Assembly (NCBI RefSeq): GCF_000002075.1
Contig: NW_004797388.1
Span: 375,607 to 439,606, forward strand
Source of the DNA: Aplysia californica
Taxonomy: Eukaryota > Mollusca > Gastropoda > Aplysiida > Aplysiidae
Reading direction: 5' to 3'
Length of the DNA stretch: 64,000 nucleotides
Part shown: one piece after another, positions 21,946 to 64,000 of the stretch
Layout of the letters: the number at the start of each line of letters is the position of its first letter
How positions within the stretch are numbered: the stretch's first letter is position 1
Translations under genes and position numbers: made by a program
The notes under the pieces: generated by a model
Told to the model about the DNA's origin: nothing
The model's database searches: none
Seen by the model: the letters and a program-made list of their open reading frames with translations, nothing else

Positions 21946-22410
21946 CGTAGACAGCTTGTATACGTTCTCTAGGTCTAACTTAAAGTTAAAGTCATTAAGT
22001 GTAATTTGGTCACAACATCTCTGTACTTCTTCTGTTCTGTTAGGGATATTTCTAACTTGCCCACTTCCTTGTACTGCTGAATAAGTAGGTTTGTTGCTTG
22101 TTTATAAATTACTTAAGACTCGCCATCTTTGTCAAGCATTACTGGTGCATCCCTGTTTAGGTTTTCTCCATTTAATGATCTTACATGCTCCACAGTTTGT
22201 CTCCTTGTCTGTGTAAGTTTAAGGAGCTTGTCTTTTCATGCCAACTTTTCCAAAGGGCAGAATTAGTTGCCTTCTTAAATTCCGCAACAGCTTTCTTTAG
22301 CTGAATGTTTTTTTCTGTTGTTGGTAGATTTTCAACTGCTTCTCTTGCTGTGGTGACTTTGTCATATTAAGCATTTTGAGCTCTTCGGACCAATTTGGAA
22401 CATAGTCCCC
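21946..22410 (-). mobile_element. Jockey-like LINE fragment, region after the endonuclease
   Basis: Minus-strand translation gives YVPNWSEELKMLN, a Lys-rich helix, KLWSM, a segment like LNGENLNRDAPVMLDKDGE and ATNLLIQQYKEVGKLE, typical of the stretch between endonuclease and reverse transcriptase in Jockey-clade LINEs. Stops and frame changes show it is dead. It ends near 21950 before any reverse-transcriptase motif. Confidence 0.75.
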
Positions 22411-22982
22411 TATACCCAGCCAGCATGAAAACGGCGGCCAGAAATCTACTCGATGTAGGACAACGATAATGTCCGACCTAGGCCAGCTATTGCCCGCTGC
22501 AGGCGGCTGGAACTCATTTGCTCCTGCTTTTGCACATCGGCCCTGAGTTGGCCACTCCGTAGCGTGTAGTGTCAGCCCGAGGGTGGCAGCCGACCTATCC
22601 ATTATATGCCAATGGCGACCCTATATTCTGTTTCATATCGGGTCTACGTCGGCCAAGCCGTCACGAATTGTAGGCCTCAGGACGGCGACTGACCTATTCA
22701 TTATATGCCGATGGCGACCCTATGTCGAACCGCCGGATTTTTATCACCATTCCCTTCCCCCTCCATCCCTCCCTCTCCCTCCCTCCCCCCTCCGAAATTG
22801 ACATAGCAACAGGATAATATAAAAAGAGATAGAAGCAAAAGTTTTGTGAAGAAAATCAGATTAAGTACGGTATGGTATTTGGAAGAAAAGAAAAGCTTAG
22901 AAAAGGAGGAACACATACAAGTGACAAAACTGTATAGAACTACATTGTAAATTACTATTAATAGGTTTATTTGCAAAGCATG
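22411..22982. repeat. Insertion inside the LINE with a duplicated about 97-bp motif
   Basis: Separates LINE sequence ending IPRGAHA (minus strand, about 22983) from LINE sequence resuming at YVPNWSEEL. Contains ATTATATGCC(A/G)ATGGCGACCC at about 22601 and 22698, part of an imperfect 97-base direct repeat. Family not recognised. Confidence 0.55.
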
Positions 22983-23634
22983 AGCTCCTCTAGGGATGGA
23001 CTCTTTTGCCGTTTGCAGTATGGCCTATGTGAACACCCTCGCACTTCTGTTGGTGTTTGAGATTTTGGCACAAATTTTGGTGGTATATACATCTATAAGA
23101 GATGCAAATTTGGTCCAGTCTGCCTTCTTGTAGTTCCATCTGGGCAAGGTGCTAGTTGATATGGTGTGGGGAGAGACTTGACTGGTGATTAAGATGGGCT
23201 TGTGGTCACTAGTTGCAAGTTGTTCCATGACTTGTTTTGTTGATCCTCTGCTGATGTTGTTGCTGGCAAATGACAGGTCTGGGTGAGACGTGGTTTTCTA
23301 GGCTCTGGAGAAGAAAGTGGGGGGATCATCTGGTTTGTTGAGCAGGTGTAGTTTGGTGAAAGCTTGCCAATTTTCTATTTCCTCTCCTTTGGCACCCAGG
23401 TCTCTGTGTCCCCAGCTTGGAGAATGACTGTTGAAGTCACCAAGTACTAAGCAGTCTTCTGCTGGAATGTCCATCACATGAAGAGTGAGAGCTTTATCAG
23501 GAGGTGCATAGCAGTTGTAGACTTTTACAATCCGGCCTGGGAGTTTGAGCTCGACTCCTATGATTTCTGACTCACCAGTATCTTGCACCCTGATTTCTTG
23601 CACTGGGATGAGTAGATTATTGTTAATCCTAATA
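22983..23634 (-). mobile_element. Jockey-like LINE fragment, APE endonuclease domain
   Basis: Minus-strand frames give YNCYAPPDKALTLHV, CLVLGDFNSHSPSWG (the D-F-N-x-H catalytic motif of APE-type endonucleases), and SDHKPILI (the S-D-H motif). Order and spacing fit the C-terminal half of the domain. Broken by frameshift between the two open pieces. Confidence 0.9.
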
Positions 23635-24330
23635 GTGGGTGCCCACTAGCATGATCGGGTTGGGTCAGGTCGATTTGATAGTCGGGGCTAGCCAAATTGA
23701 GGGCGCAAAGCGGCCATCGTGGCACAAACCGATTGAATTGGTCGGTGACCTGCAAAAACAAACGCGTTTATTTTCAGGCCTGCGAGTCATGCGATAGGGT
23801 GGTTACCAGCCAATCACAACAAGGCTGAGTCACGTGTCCATGTTGACATTCAAAATCTGACAGCGCCCTCTTTGAAAAAGTGCGGACTTTGCGAGCAGAG
23901 TTACCCTAATTGTGTGAAAAACGGTAAAAGTGAAACCAACAAACTGCTATTCCTATTCTTCTTCTGGAGAAACGAAAGAAAACTTCAAAACAAAGACTGC
24001 AGCACCATCTGAATTAATGTGCGGACTGCCGCAATCCGCAGACACTTTTTTGGCTGAGTGAACTATCTTGTTATGAACGATCTTTGATAATAGGAAGTTA
24101 TTGATGTAACTATTGTAACCCATGTTTATGGGATTCCAGGCTGCCGCAGCACTGCAACGGGGAACTGCAGAAAGGAGCCCTGGAAGCCATTGAGGTTAAA
24201 GGTTTCTCTACTTTAACTTCCAAGTCATCTCGTACTATCGCAGCGAGGTTGTAGTGTGCACTGAAACCACCAGAAAACGACCTGACCCAACCCGACCCGA
24301 CCCGATCCGCTCGTGCTAGTGGGCACCCCC
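23635..24330 (+). mobile_element. 696-bp TIR element (MITE) inside the LINE
   Basis: Left end GTGGGTGCCCACTAGCATGA and right end TCGTGCTAGTGGGCACCCCC are inverse copies extended by GGGTTGGGTCAGGTCG; TA flanks both sides. No transposase. A related GC-rich piece occurs at about 13490-13650 (GTCAGGTCGGG, GTGCCACGATAGCCGC). Confidence 0.85.
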
Positions 24331-25003
24331 TATAAACTATCAAGCAGAAGCTCATTCAAACATTGAAAATCTTTTAGTATAGCAATAATGCCATATGTCT
24401 GTTGACAGGGTTTTATTTTTATATTGATGTTGGTATTGCTTTATTGCTCAGTAAAATTTATGTTTGTTCATAAAACTTGTGTCATTGTAATTAATTACAT
24501 CATCGGACCAAGGGAGCTTGAACATCTATAATAAAATGTGATTTTAGATTTCATTTCTTTGTGTTAATTATGAATTATCTTTTGTCAAGAGTGACTTTAT
24601 CAAAATCGATTTCATCACCAGAAACCATTACGGTAGTGCAGCAAAATTATAACAATCTGAGAACTGGTTTGTTATAACTTCTAAGGATATAACTTTTCCA
24701 CCCCACAGGCTCCGTCATGTAAAAAGACTGAGGAAAAGCTAGATCTATCGACTTAATTGATGGTGGTTTAAGATTAGACTGATCATTCACATCTGCCCCT
24801 GCTTGGTTAAGCTGGCTCTAGATATTATACTGTTTTGCAGACCTTGTGCAACTGTTTCTGTAACAATAAAACTTGTTTTGTTTTTTCAGCTGAAGAAAAG
24901 TATTATCATCCTGTATGGGCAATGTGGAGTTGAAATAAATAATGTTATGAGCTGATCTTACAGTTGGCTTGAGATTATATCTTTTGCTTTGTTTGTTTTT
25001 CAG
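24331..25003. other. AT-rich flank upstream of the F-box gene
   Basis: The first roughly 100 bases may continue the LINE on the far side of the MITE. Otherwise unannotated, ending in the polypyrimidine tract of the first coding exon's acceptor. Confidence 0.4.
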
Positions 25004-25033
25004 AGTTTGTGTAGGCTACACATTTTCACTGCA

Positions 25034-63682
<38,649 letters not shown>

Positions 63683-64000
63683 GTGATTTGACGTTCATCT
63701 GTTGTGGGAGGGGGGGGAGTATTTTCTTTTCTTTCTTCCCAAATTCTAAATGTCAAATGTGAGGCAGCGTGGTGTAATCAGGCACTCGTCAAAACAATAA
63801 AATCAAAGAAAACGGCATCTTTTTAGGCACTGGGAATTTTTTTTTTAATTTTCTTTTTTTCACCTTAACACCTTTAATGTCCATTTAGAAATGTATTTCT
63901 GTTTGGAGGTTACCAAAAAACGTTCATATAAGACAAAAAAATGTACATTTTCAGTTTCCAGGCACGCTCAAGATAAATTGAAAGTCACTAAACTGTGGCC

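Overview
This is a eukaryotic, intron-rich and repeat-rich nuclear window. The split-gene structure, GT-AG introns of 0.2-12 kb, many tRNA-derived SINEs, a Jockey-like LINE, pogo-like TIR elements and arrays of CTAGAT/TAGATC suggest an invertebrate, most likely a mollusc and plausibly a gastropod. The organism assignment is inference; the sequence does not prove it. One run of 589 N (20789-21377) is an assembly gap.

Two host genes are supported. On the minus strand, 2749-12480 holds a complete SF3A2 (U2 snRNP splicing factor 3a subunit 2): eight coding exons that join in frame to 349 residues, with a matrin-type zinc finger and a short proline-rich tail. On the plus strand, from 25034 to beyond the right edge, lies a very large gene: 15 exons here code for about 1,785 residues. 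They give a long disordered N-terminal part, a four-cysteine zinc ribbon, an acidic tract, an RG-rich patch, an F-box and the first leucine-rich repeats. It is probably the substrate adaptor of an SCF-type ubiquitin ligase. Its 3' end is outside the window and I could not assign an orthologue.

Layout: 1-2748, repeats and the SF3A2 3' side; 2749-12480, SF3A2 with TIR elements and SINE pieces in introns; 12515-25000, intergenic, with a possible 5' UTR exon, scattered promoter-like motifs, a roughly 3-kb inverted-repeat structure beside the gap, and a broken Jockey-like LINE carrying a 696-bp TIR element; 25004-63682, the F-box gene, whose introns are packed with mobile elements.

The most notable non-gene signal is a modular set of short retroelements in the introns. 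At least three families with unrelated 5' parts (A, starting near GGGTGGTTGGCGGG; B, a roughly 400-bp family; C, a tRNA-headed SINE of about 510 bp) end in nearly the same 3' tail (roughly ATGACCTTATGCAGTTGCGAGC then GCCGTAAAAC and TTACTAAAA). One A copy has an 11-bp target-site duplication, one locus joins an A head to a B body, one A copy has grown into a minisatellite, and one intron has a three-unit A tandem array. This looks like a SINE superfamily defined by a shared tail. TIR elements (two pogo-like families, a third related one, and others), a nested TIR-in-TIR insertion, and one fossil Gag fragment of a Ty3/gypsy-like element complete the picture.
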